Source: CAMLIZ01 sp040758375
GTDB lineage: Bacteria > Pseudomonadota > Gammaproteobacteria > Burkholderiales > Burkholderiaceae_C
Direction: 5' to 3'
Assembly: GCA_040758375.1 (NCBI GenBank)
Contig: JBFLWE010000016.1
Location: 1-64,000 of the forward strand
Length of the DNA stretch: 64,000 bases
A program made the translations under genes and the position numbers. Below are positions 14,412-22,318 of this stretch, one piece after another. How positions within the stretch are numbered: the first letter of the stretch is position 1; the number at the start of each line of letters is the position of its first letter. A model generated the notes under the pieces. That model did not search any database, was not told the origin of the DNA, and was given only the letters and a program-made list of their open reading frames with translations.

Positions 14412-15362
14412 ATGATCGCTTCCGCCGCCTGGCTGCGGCCGGCCTTGTGGCTTGCATCGGCAGCATCGCTGGCCGGCTGCGGGCACTTCTCGCCCACCGA
14501 GCTGGTGAACCCCACGCAGATCCACCACACCCGGCGCCTGCCGGCCGGCGTGTCGCCCACGCCGCTGCAGCAAGAGGCGATCGACGCCGCCAGCGCGGTG
14601 CCGGTGCGCTACTACGAGGCGCTCAAAGCAGCGCAGCAGGCCCCGGCCGACGCGCAGAAGATCGAGGCCTACCTTCGCGAGGGCATTGCAGTGGTGCAGC
14701 TGTACTGCCTGCGCTGGTTTGCGCGCGTGGCGGACGAGCAGCGCAACCTGCAGGTGGCCGAGACCAACTGGAACGTGATCACCCAGCTGGGCACCGCGCT
14801 GATCGGCGTGGCACGCCTGCACAGCGACGTGACCACGGCCTACGGCGCGCTCAATACCGCCGTGGGCGGCTTCAACGCCAACCTCAACAACGCCTTCCTG
14901 ATCGCGCCCAACGCCGAGAACGTGAAGCGGCTCACGCTGGAGGCGCTGGGCCAGCGCGCGGCGCTGCTCACCGACTCAGGCTCCGCTTTGCGGCCGCAGC
15001 GCTTTTCCGACGCCTACGTGCAACTGGAGAAGCTGGCCGACGTGTGCACCTACCAGGAGGTCAAGCGCCTGACCACCGAGTCGGTGGACAACAGCGAACC
15101 CAAGGTGCACCCGCAGACCGGCACGGTGAAGGTGGTGTCGGCACAGGTGTCCTCCTTCGTCAAGACCGGCGCCGGCGACGCGCTGCGCCGCTTCTGGAAA
15201 CCCAATGGCGAAGCCATCGAGGCGCAGAACGAAGCGACGATCAAGCAGTGGATGGCCAAGGCGGGCATCAGCGCGCCGGTCACCGTGTTCCTGCGCAGCG
15301 ACGTCTTCACCTCGGCCCGCGAGGCCGCCGTGAAAGACCTGGGTTTGAAGACCGAACCGTGA
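14412..15362 (+). CDS. Putative lipoprotein of unknown function
   Basis: 316 aa with a clear lipoprotein signal: a hydrophobic stretch followed by the lipobox SLAGC (Cys23), then HFSPTELVNP. The rest is soluble and largely helical, with a region (about residues 95-160) that reads like an elongated alpha-helical bundle. I do not recognise a domain. A strong Shine-Dalgarno (AAGGAGGAG) precedes the ATG. It lies 16 nt upstream of the GH19-like gene, and the pair probably forms a two-gene operon separate from the soe unit (134 nt gap to the porin). The pairing with a peptidoglycan- or chitin-cleaving fold suggests an envelope role. Confidence 0.75.
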   Translation: MIASAAWLRPALWLASAASLAGCGHFSPTELVNPTQIHHTRRLPAGVSPTPLQQEAIDAASAVPVRYYEALKAAQQAPADAQKIEAYLREGIAVVQLYCLRWFARVADEQRNLQVAETNWNVITQLGTALIGVARLHSDVTTAYGALNTAVGGFNANLNNAFLIAPNAENVKRLTLEALGQRAALLTDSGSALRPQRFSDAYVQLEKLADVCTYQEVKRLTTESVDNSEPKVHPQTGTVKVVSAQVSSFVKTGAGDALRRFWKPNGEAIEAQNEATIKQWMAKAGISAPVTVFLRSDVFTSAREAAVKDLGLKTEP

Positions 15363-15378
15363 CGCCAGGAGGCCCGCA

Positions 15379-16164
15379 ATGAGCCAGTTCACCCTGAAGG
15401 ACATTCCCGCCAGCGAACTCGACGAGGTGATCCGCGACTTCGAAAGCGAAGGCGCCACCACGCAGACCATCCGCCAGGACGACGGCCGCTTCACCGTGGT
15501 GGCCACCTTCCCCGAGCCACGCCCCGCGATGGCGCGCGCCACCGCAGCGGCGCCAGCGGCCGAGGTGCGCAGGCCCATGGACCACGAAGCCTTCCTCAGC
15601 GGCTATCGCCAGGTGTTCGGCAACGCCACGCAGCCGCAGGTCGACGGCCTGGACTTCCTGCTCTCGCGCATGGAGCGCGACCCCGAGCTGGAAGACCTGC
15701 GCGAATGGGCCTACATCCTGGCCACGGTGAAATGGGAGACGGCCCACACCTTCCAGCCCATCGACGAGCGCGCGCCCAGGGGCATGGACCCGGACCTGTT
15801 CTTCGAAGGCCGCTACGGTCCGCAGACGCGCGTGGGGCAGCGCCTGGGCAACGCGCGGCCGGGCGACGGCGCGCGCTACCACGGGCGCGGCTACGTGCAG
15901 CTCACCGGGCGGCACAACTACACCGCCTTCGGCATCGCCGACCGGCCCGAGGCCGCGCTCGAGCCCGAGCGGGCCTACGAGATCCTCGTGCGCGGCATGC
16001 TGCGCGGGCGCTTCGGCCGGCGGCTGAACGACTTCATCCCGCCGCGCGGCGTGGCCGACTACGAAGGCGCGCGCCGCTCGGTCAACGGCACCGACCACGC
16101 AGGCGACATCGCCAAGATCGCGCTGCGCTTCGAGACCCTCTTGCGCGCCGCAGCGCCCGGCTGA
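15379..16164 (+). CDS. GH19-type chitinase/endolysin-like hydrolase
   Basis: 261 aa. Residues 1-46 form a small unassigned N-terminal module (FTLKDIPASELDEVIRDF ... GRFTVVATFP), followed by an Ala-rich linker and a glycoside hydrolase 19/lysozyme-like domain. Visible signatures are WETAHTF, with the probable catalytic acid Glu120, and YHGRGYVQLTGRHNYT at about 167-182, the class I chitinase/endolysin motif. There is no signal peptide, so it either stays in the cytoplasm or is exported by another route. It could cleave peptidoglycan or chitin-like glycans. No holin, spanin or phage structural gene is near, so a prophage lysin is unlikely. It pairs with the upstream lipoprotein gene. Confidence 0.8.
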   Translation: MSQFTLKDIPASELDEVIRDFESEGATTQTIRQDDGRFTVVATFPEPRPAMARATAAAPAAEVRRPMDHEAFLSGYRQVFGNATQPQVDGLDFLLSRMERDPELEDLREWAYILATVKWETAHTFQPIDERAPRGMDPDLFFEGRYGPQTRVGQRLGNARPGDGARYHGRGYVQLTGRHNYTAFGIADRPEAALEPERAYEILVRGMLRGRFGRRLNDFIPPRGVADYEGARRSVNGTDHAGDIAKIALRFETLLRAAAPG

Positions 16165-16174
16165 GCAGCCGGGC
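16155..16174. terminator. Hairpin between convergent genes
   Basis: GCCCGGCT-GAGC-AGCCGGGC is a perfect 8-bp stem with a 4-nt loop. It spans the stop codon of the GH19-like gene and faces the end of the diguanylate cyclase gene. There is no U-tract on either strand, so termination activity is uncertain. Confidence 0.4.
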
Positions 16175-16180
16175 ACCGGC

Positions 16181-17725
16181 TCAGGTCTGCGCCGCAGGCG
16201 CGATGCAGACGCGGTCGCGGCCGAGGCCCTTGGCCGCGTACAGCGCGGCATCGGCGGCCCTCAGGGTCTGCTCGGCCGGCCGGCCGGCGCCGTGCAGGCA
16301 GGCACCGGCGCTGAAGGTCGTTGCAGGCGCGCGGGCGTTCCAGGCCTCGCGCATGCGTTCGCACACCGCCTGCAGCCGGGCGCCCACCGCCGGCAGCACC
16401 AGCAGGAACTCCTCGCCGCCCCAGCGCACGGCCTGGTCGCCCTGGCGCAGGTTGCGCGCGACGAAGTGGCCGAACTCGCGCAGCACGGCGTCGCCGACGG
16501 CGTGGCCCTTGCCATCGTTGAGTTGCTTGAAGTGATCGAGGTCGATCATCACCAGGCCGTCGCCCGGCTGCAGGCTCGCCAGCAGCGCCTGCCCCTGGCG
16601 ACGGTTGCCCAGACCGGTGAGCTCGTCGCGCAGCGTGACCTCGCTGAGCTGGTTGGCCTCGTCCCGCAGCCTGCCGTGGCGGGTGGCGTTCGCCAGCGCG
16701 ACGGCAGCCTGGTCGGCGAGCATGCGGAACACCTGCAACTGGTCCTCGTCCAGGTCCATCCGGGTGCGGGAGAAGGCGACCAGCACGGCCGCGATGTGTC
16801 CGTCGATGCGCACCGGTGCGCCGAAGACCACCTGGATGCCGAGGTCCCGCAAGGCCGGGATCGCGTGCGGATGGCGCGCGTAGGCCTCCACCGCCACCAC
16901 GTCGCCGCGCTCGACGACCAGTCCGGTGACGCCCTGCTCGAGCGGAAACTCCTTCCCGGCCAGTTGCTGCGGCAGGCCGTCGAGGTAGCGGATGTGGAAG
17001 CTGCGCCGCGGGTGGTCGATGATCTGCAGGGACGCGGCATCGAAGCCGAGCTGTCGCGCGGCGGCAGTGACCTCCGCGCAGGCCTCGTTCCAGTCCAGCG
17101 CGCACAGGCTGCGCTGCGCGCGCGCCAGCGCACGGTACAAGCGGAAGCGCCGGGCCTCGCGGGCGTGCGAAGCGGCCAGCTGGCGCAAGGTCGCGGCGGT
17201 GGATTCGGCGATCAGCACCGCCACCGGCAGCACGACCAGCGCGGCATGCAGGGTCTGGCTGCCGCCGCCTTGCGGAAGGAAATACGCCAGCGCGAACGCA
17301 GGGGACACGCACAGCGCGGTGCCGGGCGGCTGCGACAGCCCGACCCAGAACAGCACCAGGATCATGAAGGCGCCGAACACCGGAGCCGGCAGCGCGCCGA
17401 TCAGGTAGAAGCCGGCCATCACCGCCAGCGCGGCGGGAACGACGAGCAGCAGCGTCCAGATGCGGTGCCAGCGCTGCCAGGGCAGGCGGTACAGCAGCGC
17501 GCCCACCCCCAGGTCCACCAGCGCCAAGCCGGCCGCCGCAGGGGTGTTCACGCTCTGGTCGTTGGGCAGCGACAGGCCCACCAGCGCGAGCACGCCGCTG
17601 ACCAGAAAGAACAGCCCGGCCCGGCGGGCGGCCAGCCGGCGCGGGTCGGCTTGCGCGGGCGGCTTGCGCCCGCGTGCCGCGAAGCCGCGCCACCAGCGGC
17701 TGCCTGGAGGTGAAGGAACGTTCAT
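16181..17725 (-). CDS. Membrane-anchored GAF-GGDEF diguanylate cyclase
   Basis: 514 aa. The N-terminus has about five to six hydrophobic segments (residues 35-190). A GAF domain (about 205-350) follows, with FPLEQGVTGLVVERGD, then a GGDEF domain starting RDELTGLGNRR and carrying the active-site signature RWGGEEF, the accepted GGEEF variant. There is no obvious RxxD inhibitory site immediately upstream. It should make cyclic di-GMP at the inner membrane in response to an unknown signal. The start is the ATG at 17725, preceded by the purine-rich AGGTG region. It is convergent with the GH19-like gene and lies downstream of the cox assembly genes on the same strand, separated from them by 113 nt. 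Confidence 0.88.
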   Translation of the reverse strand: MNVPSPPGSRWWRGFAARGRKPPAQADPRRLAARRAGLFFLVSGVLALVGLSLPNDQSVNTPAAAGLALVDLGVGALLYRLPWQRWHRIWTLLLVVPAALAVMAGFYLIGALPAPVFGAFMILVLFWVGLSQPPGTALCVSPAFALAYFLPQGGGSQTLHAALVVLPVAVLIAESTAATLRQLAASHAREARRFRLYRALARAQRSLCALDWNEACAEVTAAARQLGFDAASLQIIDHPRRSFHIRYLDGLPQQLAGKEFPLEQGVTGLVVERGDVVAVEAYARHPHAIPALRDLGIQVVFGAPVRIDGHIAAVLVAFSRTRMDLDEDQLQVFRMLADQAAVALANATRHGRLRDEANQLSEVTLRDELTGLGNRRQGQALLASLQPGDGLVMIDLDHFKQLNDGKGHAVGDAVLREFGHFVARNLRQGDQAVRWGGEEFLLVLPAVGARLQAVCERMREAWNARAPATTFSAGACLHGAGRPAEQTLRAADAALYAAKGLGRDRVCIAPAAQT

Positions 17726-17838
17726 CGAAGAGCGACTGCGGCAAGGGCGGCACGCGCCAGAGGGCCTGCGTGCAGCATGCGGCAATCCGCGCGCCGGACG
17801 GCCGAGCGGCCGGGGCCTGGAAACCGACGCCCGACCGC

Positions 17839-18435
17839 TCAGCCCTGCTCGCCGAGCAGCGCCTGGATGTCGGCCGCCAGCGCCTTGGGCCCGGCGCCGT
17901 AGCGCGTGAACAGGCGCACCCGGCCCTGCGTGTCGAAGACGTACGAACCGGCGGTGTGGTCCATGGTGTAGCTGCCCTCGGCCTTGCCCGGCACCTTGGC
18001 GTAGAACACCTTGAAGTCCTTGGCCACCTGCTGCGTCTGCTCGGGCGAACCGCGCAGCGCGACGAAGCTCGGGTCGAAGTTGGCGAGGTAGCCCTTGAGC
18101 ACCTGGGGCGTGTCGCGCTCCGGGTCCACCGTGACGAACACGCCCTGCACCTTGTCGCCCTGCGGGCCCAGCGACCGCTTCACCTCGGCCAGCTCGGCCA
18201 TGGTGGTGGGACACACGTCGGGGCACTGGGTGTAGCCGAAGAAGACCACGGTGACCTTGCCCTTGAAGTCGTCGAGCGTGCGCATGCGGCCGTCCGCGTC
18301 GGGCAGCGCGAGCTTGTTGGCGTACTCGGCGCCGGTGATGTCCACCGCCTGGAAGCTGGGTTTGTCCGAGGGCTTGCCGCAGGCGGCAAGCGCCAGCAGC
18401 GATATCAGCAGGGCACGGCGCGAGCCCAGGGTCAC
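17839..18435 (-). CDS. SCO1/SenC-type copper chaperone lipoprotein
   Basis: Thioredoxin-fold protein for CuA assembly in cytochrome c oxidase subunit II. It has the copper motif CPDVCP in GYTQCPDVCPTTMAEL and the distal His in MDHTAGSYVFD. I place the start at the GTG at 18435, giving 198 aa with an ideal lipoprotein signal (TLGSRRALLISLLALAAC). The frame stays open to an ATG at 18513 that overlaps the ctaB stop (ATGA), but the extra 26 residues are encoded by a dispersed repeat (18437-18510) and would spoil the signal peptide. It is the last gene of the SURF1-ctaA-ctaB-SCO group. Confidence 0.88.
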   Translation of the reverse strand: MTLGSRRALLISLLALAACGKPSDKPSFQAVDITGAEYANKLALPDADGRMRTLDDFKGKVTVVFFGYTQCPDVCPTTMAELAEVKRSLGPQGDKVQGVFVTVDPERDTPQVLKGYLANFDPSFVALRGSPEQTQQVAKDFKVFYAKVPGKAEGSYTMDHTAGSYVFDTQGRVRLFTRYGAGPKALAADIQALLGEQG

Positions 18436-18436
18436 C

Positions 18437-18510
18437 GCGGATCCGGCTCTGCCGGGCCGCGGGTGGCGCCCCCTTGAGGGGGGGGCGTCGAAGGCGCTAC
18501 GGGGGTGGGT
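18437..18510. repeat. Dispersed GC-rich palindromic repeat (copy B) between ctaB and the SCO gene
   Basis: Starts GCGGATCCGGCTC, nearly identical to copy A at 11828. It continues through a hairpin GCCCCCTTGAGGGGGGGC (about 18468-18485) and a GCGTCGAAGGCGC block to GGGGGTGGGT. Similar units are, from memory, scattered through Comamonadaceae genomes. It fills the whole apparent ctaB-SCO junction and simulates an N-terminal extension of the SCO protein. Confidence 0.65.
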
Positions 18511-19424
18511 CATATCAGCAGGGGCATCAGGTAGTGGTCGAGCAGCAGCGCCGCGAACAGCAGCGACAGGTACACGATCGAGAAGCGGAAGGTGCGCCGG
18601 GCCAGTGCGTCGCTGTAGGCGCGCCAGAGCCGGAACGCATAGGCGATGAACAGCCCGCCCAGCACCAGGGCGGCCACCAGGTATGGCCAGCCGCTCATGC
18701 CGTAAACGAACGGCAGCAGCGTGCCGGCGAACAGCACCAGTGTGTACAGCAGCACGTGCAGGCGCGTGAACTCGTTGCCGTGGGTCACCGGCAGCATCGG
18801 CAGGCCCGAGCGGCGGTAGTCCTCGGCCCGGTACAGCGCCAGCGCCCAGAAGTGCGGCGGGGTCCACAGGAAGATGATGAGGCACAGCATCAGCGCCTCG
18901 GGGCCCACCTCGCCGCGCATCGCGGCCCAGCCCAGCACCGGCGGCATCGCGCCCGAAGCGCCGCCGATCACGATGTTCTGCGGCGTCATCGGCTTGAGCA
19001 GCAGCGTGTACACCACCGCATAGCCGACGAAGGTGGCGAAGGTGAGCCACATCGTCAGCGGGTTGACCCAGGCATACAGCAGCACGCTGCCGACCGTGCA
19101 CAGCACCACCGAGAACAGCAGCGCCTGCGCCGAGGTGAGCTCGCCCTTGGCGGTGGGCCGCCATGCGGTGCGCGCCATCTTCGCGTCGATGCGCTGCTCC
19201 ACCAGGCAGTTGAAGGCCGCCGCGGCCGCGGCCACGAGCCAGATGCCGGCGGTGGCCGCCAGCGCCACGCGCAGGTCGGGCAGGCCGGGCTCGGCCAGCA
19301 GCATGCCGATCACCGCGCAGAACACGATCAGCTGCACCACGCGCGGCTTGGTCAGGGCGTAGTACTGCTTCAGGCGCGAGGCGGTCGCGACGGGCGGGGT
19401 GGAGGTGGCGGCGGTGTTGGCCAT
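18510..19424 (-). CDS. ctaB: Protoheme IX farnesyltransferase
   Basis: 304-aa polytopic UbiA-superfamily enzyme that makes haem O from haem B for cytochrome oxidase. The prenyl-diphosphate motifs are present: NCLVEQRIDAKMART (variant NxxxDxxxD) and YRAEDYRRSGLPMLPV. About nine transmembrane helices can be drawn. It lies 19 nt after ctaA on the same strand and so should be co-expressed with it; together they supply haem A. Confidence 0.95.
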   Translation of the reverse strand: MANTAATSTPPVATASRLKQYYALTKPRVVQLIVFCAVIGMLLAEPGLPDLRVALAATAGIWLVAAAAAAFNCLVEQRIDAKMARTAWRPTAKGELTSAQALLFSVVLCTVGSVLLYAWVNPLTMWLTFATFVGYAVVYTLLLKPMTPQNIVIGGASGAMPPVLGWAAMRGEVGPEALMLCLIIFLWTPPHFWALALYRAEDYRRSGLPMLPVTHGNEFTRLHVLLYTLVLFAGTLLPFVYGMSGWPYLVAALVLGGLFIAYAFRLWRAYSDALARRTFRFSIVYLSLLFAALLLDHYLMPLLI

Positions 19425-19443
19425 GGCGGGGGAACCGGCGATT

Positions 19444-20601
19444 TTACGAAGCCGGGTGTGCCCGGGTGAGCGAAGGGGCCGGGCTGCCCACCCGCCGCGC
19501 CTGGTGCACGCGCACCGCCAGGCGGGTGAACAGCATCACCAGCACGGCGGCGCCCCCGGTGTGGGCCACGGCCGCGGCCAGCGGCCAGCCGAGCACGATG
19601 TTGGACACGCCCGTCAGCAGCTGCCAGCCCGCCACCGCGGCAAAACCCAGCGCGAAGCGCGCGGCCGCCGGGTCGCCGGTGCGGCGCAGCGCGAGCGCCA
19701 GCCCCAGCAGCGCCGCCAGCACGGCATAGGCGAGCAGCCGGTGCATGTAGTGGATGGCGGTGAGCGCCGGGAACGGCAGCCACTCGCCCGCGGCAGTGAC
19801 CCCCAGGTCGCGGCGCAGCGTGAAGCCGTGGGCGAAGTCCATCTCCGGCCACCAGCGGCCCTGGCAGGTGGGGAAATCGGTGCACGCGAGCACCGCATAG
19901 TTGGTGCTGACCCAGCCGCCCAGCGCGATCTGCAGCACCGACAACGCCGCCACGGCGCCCAGCGCCCGGCGCAGGCCCGCCGGCAGCGCCAGCGGCCGAG
20001 GCTCGAAGGCCTGGTCCTGCGCGGCCAGCAGCACCAGCAGGGCCATGCCGCCGAGCAGGTGCAGCGTGACGATGGCCGGGTACAGCTTCATCGTGACGGT
20101 GAGCGCGCCGAAGGCCCCCTGCACGCACACCCACACCAGGGTGGCCGTGGCCCACCACGGCGAAGGGGCGGCGTGGTTGCCGCGGTGCCGCGCCTGGCGC
20201 CAGGCCACGATGCACAACACGGTGATCAGCGCGCCCACGGCAGTGGCGAGGTAGCGGTGGATCATCTCCACCCAGGCCTTGCGCTGCGTGACCGGGCCGC
20301 TGGGCAGCGCAGTTTCCGCGGCGCGGATCTCGTGGTGCGCGCCCAGCGGCGTGGCCTGCCCATAACAACCCGGCCAGTCGGGGCAGCCCAGGCCGGAGTC
20401 GGTGAGCCGCGTGAAGGCGCCGAACAGCACGAGGTCGAAGGTCAGGAACAGCGTGAGCACCGTCACCGCACGCCAGCGCGCCACCGGATGGCCCTGGCGC
20501 GAGCGTCGCACGATCCACAGCAGCGGCACCAGCGCGATGCAGGCGGCCAGCACCAGGATGCGCACCAGCGGCGCCAGGTCGACGAGCGCGTTGGGGTTCA
20601 T
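19444..20601 (-). CDS. ctaA: Haem A synthase (COX15/CtaA)
   Basis: 385-aa eight-helix membrane protein that oxidises the haem O methyl group to formyl. Family features are LFGAFTRLTDSGLGCPDWPGCYG near the N-terminus, EMIHRYLA (haem ligand His), LHLLGGMALL, the second Cys pair region ACTDFPTCQG, and IHYMHRLLAY in the second half. It lies 3 nt after the Sco-like gene and is followed by ctaB. Confidence 0.95.
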   Translation of the reverse strand: MNPNALVDLAPLVRILVLAACIALVPLLWIVRRSRQGHPVARWRAVTVLTLFLTFDLVLFGAFTRLTDSGLGCPDWPGCYGQATPLGAHHEIRAAETALPSGPVTQRKAWVEMIHRYLATAVGALITVLCIVAWRQARHRGNHAAPSPWWATATLVWVCVQGAFGALTVTMKLYPAIVTLHLLGGMALLVLLAAQDQAFEPRPLALPAGLRRALGAVAALSVLQIALGGWVSTNYAVLACTDFPTCQGRWWPEMDFAHGFTLRRDLGVTAAGEWLPFPALTAIHYMHRLLAYAVLAALLGLALALRRTGDPAAARFALGFAAVAGWQLLTGVSNIVLGWPLAAAVAHTGGAAVLVMLFTRLAVRVHQARRVGSPAPSLTRAHPAS

Positions 20602-20604
20602 GGC

Positions 20605-21249
20605 TCAGCGGCCTGGCTTGTCCCAGCCGGCGGAAGCGCGCAGCAGCCGCTCGAGGTCGCGCTTGAGCTTGGCAGGGTCTGGCTCGGGTGGCGTGCGCAT
20701 CATCCATTCGCCCATCGGGTCCACGATGTACAGCGACGCTTCCAGCGCATGGCCCGGTTCCGGCTGCAGCCACCGGCCCAGGGCCTCGGGCGTGGTGCGC
20801 AACACCGTGGTGGGCGGGTTGGCCAAGGCTTCGCGCAAGGCCGGCGACACCGGCGCCGCGTCGGTCACCAGCCAGAGCTTGTCGATGCGGTCGCGGTCCT
20901 TGCCCATCATCTCGCGCAGCTGGCGCTGCATGAACAGGCGCTGCTCGCAGGCGCTGTCGCAGGCGCCGCTGCCCACCGCGACCAGCAGCCACTGCCCCTT
21001 GAGCGCCGAGGGCGCCACCGCCTGGCCGTCCAGCGTGGTCAGCGGCAGCTGGGCCGGCAGGCTGCGCGTGGGCTGGACCAGCGTGCTGTAGTTGGTGCGG
21101 CCCTGCGGCCGGATCACGAAGTAGGTGAAGTACGACGCGATCACCGGCGCCGCGCACACCGCCAGCACCAGCACCATCTTCCAGCGCCCGCGGCGCACCC
21201 GCTGCTGGTCGCCGGCGCGCGCCGCATCAGGCAGCGAGTGCACGGTCAT
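20605..21249 (-). CDS. Membrane-anchored thioredoxin-fold (Sco-like) protein of the cox locus
   Basis: 214 aa from the ATG at 21249 (MTVHSLPDAA), one base after the SURF1 stop. Frame-compatible ATGs at 21303 and 21315 would overlap SURF1. A single transmembrane helix (VLVLAVCAAPVIASYFTYFV) is followed by a periplasmic domain with PLTTLDGQ, WLLVAVGSGACDSACEQRL and LYIVDPMGEWMMR. The layout matches SCO/AhpC-type thioredoxin folds, with CDSAC in place of the SCO CxxxCP motif. This gene is regularly found between SURF1 and ctaA in Burkholderiales but is not characterised as far as I know. A role in copper delivery or thiol reduction during oxidase assembly is inferred. Confidence 0.75.
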   Translation of the reverse strand: MTVHSLPDAARAGDQQRVRRGRWKMVLVLAVCAAPVIASYFTYFVIRPQGRTNYSTLVQPTRSLPAQLPLTTLDGQAVAPSALKGQWLLVAVGSGACDSACEQRLFMQRQLREMMGKDRDRIDKLWLVTDAAPVSPALREALANPPTTVLRTTPEALGRWLQPEPGHALEASLYIVDPMGEWMMRTPPEPDPAKLKRDLERLLRASAGWDKPGR

Positions 21250-21250
21250 C

Positions 21251-21982
21251 TCAAGCGGCTCGCTGGCGGGCCAGCCGGGGACGGAGGAGTTGGAACCAGA
21301 CATACAAACCCGCAATCAGGGCGGCCAGCGCGAACCATTGGAACGCGTAGCCATGGTGCTTGGACACGTCGACGGAGGGCTGCGGCCATTCGCGCAGCAG
21401 GCCGTCGGCCCCACCGAAAGACAGCTGCTGCACCGACAGCGGCCGCAAGGGCAGGCCGATCTCGCGGCCGAAGGCGTCGAGGTCGAGATTCTGCCGGATC
21501 GGCCCCGAGGCATCTTGCGCGAACTCGTACAGCCGCGAGGGCGGCGGTGCGATGCGGCCGGCCACCTCCACCCGGCCGGCCGGCGTGGGCACCGCCGGCA
21601 GCCGTGTGCGCTCGCGCGCATCGCGCGGCACCCAGCCGCGCTGCACCAGCACCGCATCGCCGGGCGCCAGCTCCAGCGGCGTCACGACGAAAAAGCCCGG
21701 GCGGCCTTGCATCTGGCGGTTGTCGAGGAACACGGTGCGCTCGGCCAGCCAGCGGCCCTGCAGCCGCACCGGGCGCCAGAACTGCCTCGCGGCGCCGGCT
21801 TCATCGCGCGCCAGCTCGGCGGCCGGCAGCGGCGGCAGCTTGCCGCGCGCCTCGATGGCCTGCGCCAGGCCGGTCTTCTGGGCCGCGCGTTCGAGCTGCC
21901 ACACGCCCAGGCGCGCGGTGAGCGCCACGCCGGCCAAGGCCGCCAGCAGCACCATCGCGCGGCGCACGCGTTCGTTGCGCAT
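21251..21982 (-). CDS. SURF1-family cytochrome oxidase assembly protein
   Basis: 243 aa with two transmembrane helices, one at each end (LLAALAGVALTARLGVWQLERA and FQWFALAALIAGLYVWFQLL), and a periplasmic domain between. Hallmarks are GVWQLERAAQK, VFLDNRQMQGRPGFFVVTPL and VQRGWVPRD. SURF1 proteins assist haem A insertion into subunit I. The ATG at 21982 faces the divergent twin-helix gene that starts 49 nt away. It heads the SURF1-Sco-like-ctaA-ctaB-SCO operon. Confidence 0.92.
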   Translation of the reverse strand: MRNERVRRAMVLLAALAGVALTARLGVWQLERAAQKTGLAQAIEARGKLPPLPAAELARDEAGAARQFWRPVRLQGRWLAERTVFLDNRQMQGRPGFFVVTPLELAPGDAVLVQRGWVPRDARERTRLPAVPTPAGRVEVAGRIAPPPSRLYEFAQDASGPIRQNLDLDAFGREIGLPLRPLSVQQLSFGGADGLLREWPQPSVDVSKHHGYAFQWFALAALIAGLYVWFQLLRPRLARQRAA

Positions 21983-22030
21983 CACCTGCGCGCGCGGAGC
22001 GCCGGGAGGGGGGTGAAATAATCGCCGGCC

Positions 22031-22255
22031 ATGAAAGCCATCCTCATCATCGCGCTGCTGCTCGTGCTGGCGGCGCTGGCCAGCGCAGGCGTCTTCATGC
22101 TGCGCAAGGACGACGCCGCGAGCGGCCCGCGCGACAAGAAGATGGCCCGCGCCCTGGCCGTCCGCGTCGGGCTTTCGGTGGCGCTGTTCCTGTTCATCCT
22201 CTTGTCCTGGCATTTCGGCTGGATCGAGCCCAAAGGCATACCCCTGTCGCGTTGA
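22031..22255 (+). CDS. DUF2909-like twin transmembrane protein
   Basis: 74 aa with two predicted membrane helices: residues 3-23, and about 46-62 around RVGLSVALFLFILLSWHFGWI. A charged loop KKMARALAVRV lies between them. Size, topology and its place between SURF1 and ctaE match the DUF2909 'twin transmembrane protein' family, which travels with cytochrome oxidase loci. It is the only plus-strand gene in the oxidase cluster and diverges from SURF1, so the 48-nt gap must hold both promoters. Function unknown; probably oxidase assembly or stability. Confidence 0.75.
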   Translation: MKAILIIALLLVLAALASAGVFMLRKDDAASGPRDKKMARALAVRVGLSVALFLFILLSWHFGWIEPKGIPLSR

Positions 22256-22267
22256 CCCTCAAAGACA

Positions 22268-22288
22268 AAGCCGCCCCCAGGGCGGCTT
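22268..22288. terminator. Bidirectional intrinsic terminator
   Basis: AAGCCGCC-CCCAG-GGCGGCTT is a perfect 8-bp stem with a 5-nt loop, flanked by AAAGAC on one side and TCGTT on the other. It lies between the convergent ends of the twin-helix gene (+) and ctaE (-), as expected for a shared terminator. Confidence 0.75.
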
Positions 22289-22318
22289 CGTTGCGGTCTT
22301 TCCGGGACAGGCCGGGGC

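Noticed and set aside
15379..16164. Prophage remnant, suggested by the endolysin-like GH19 domain
   Set aside because: No holin, spanin, structural, integrase or att-like features in the neighbourhood, and composition matches the flanks.
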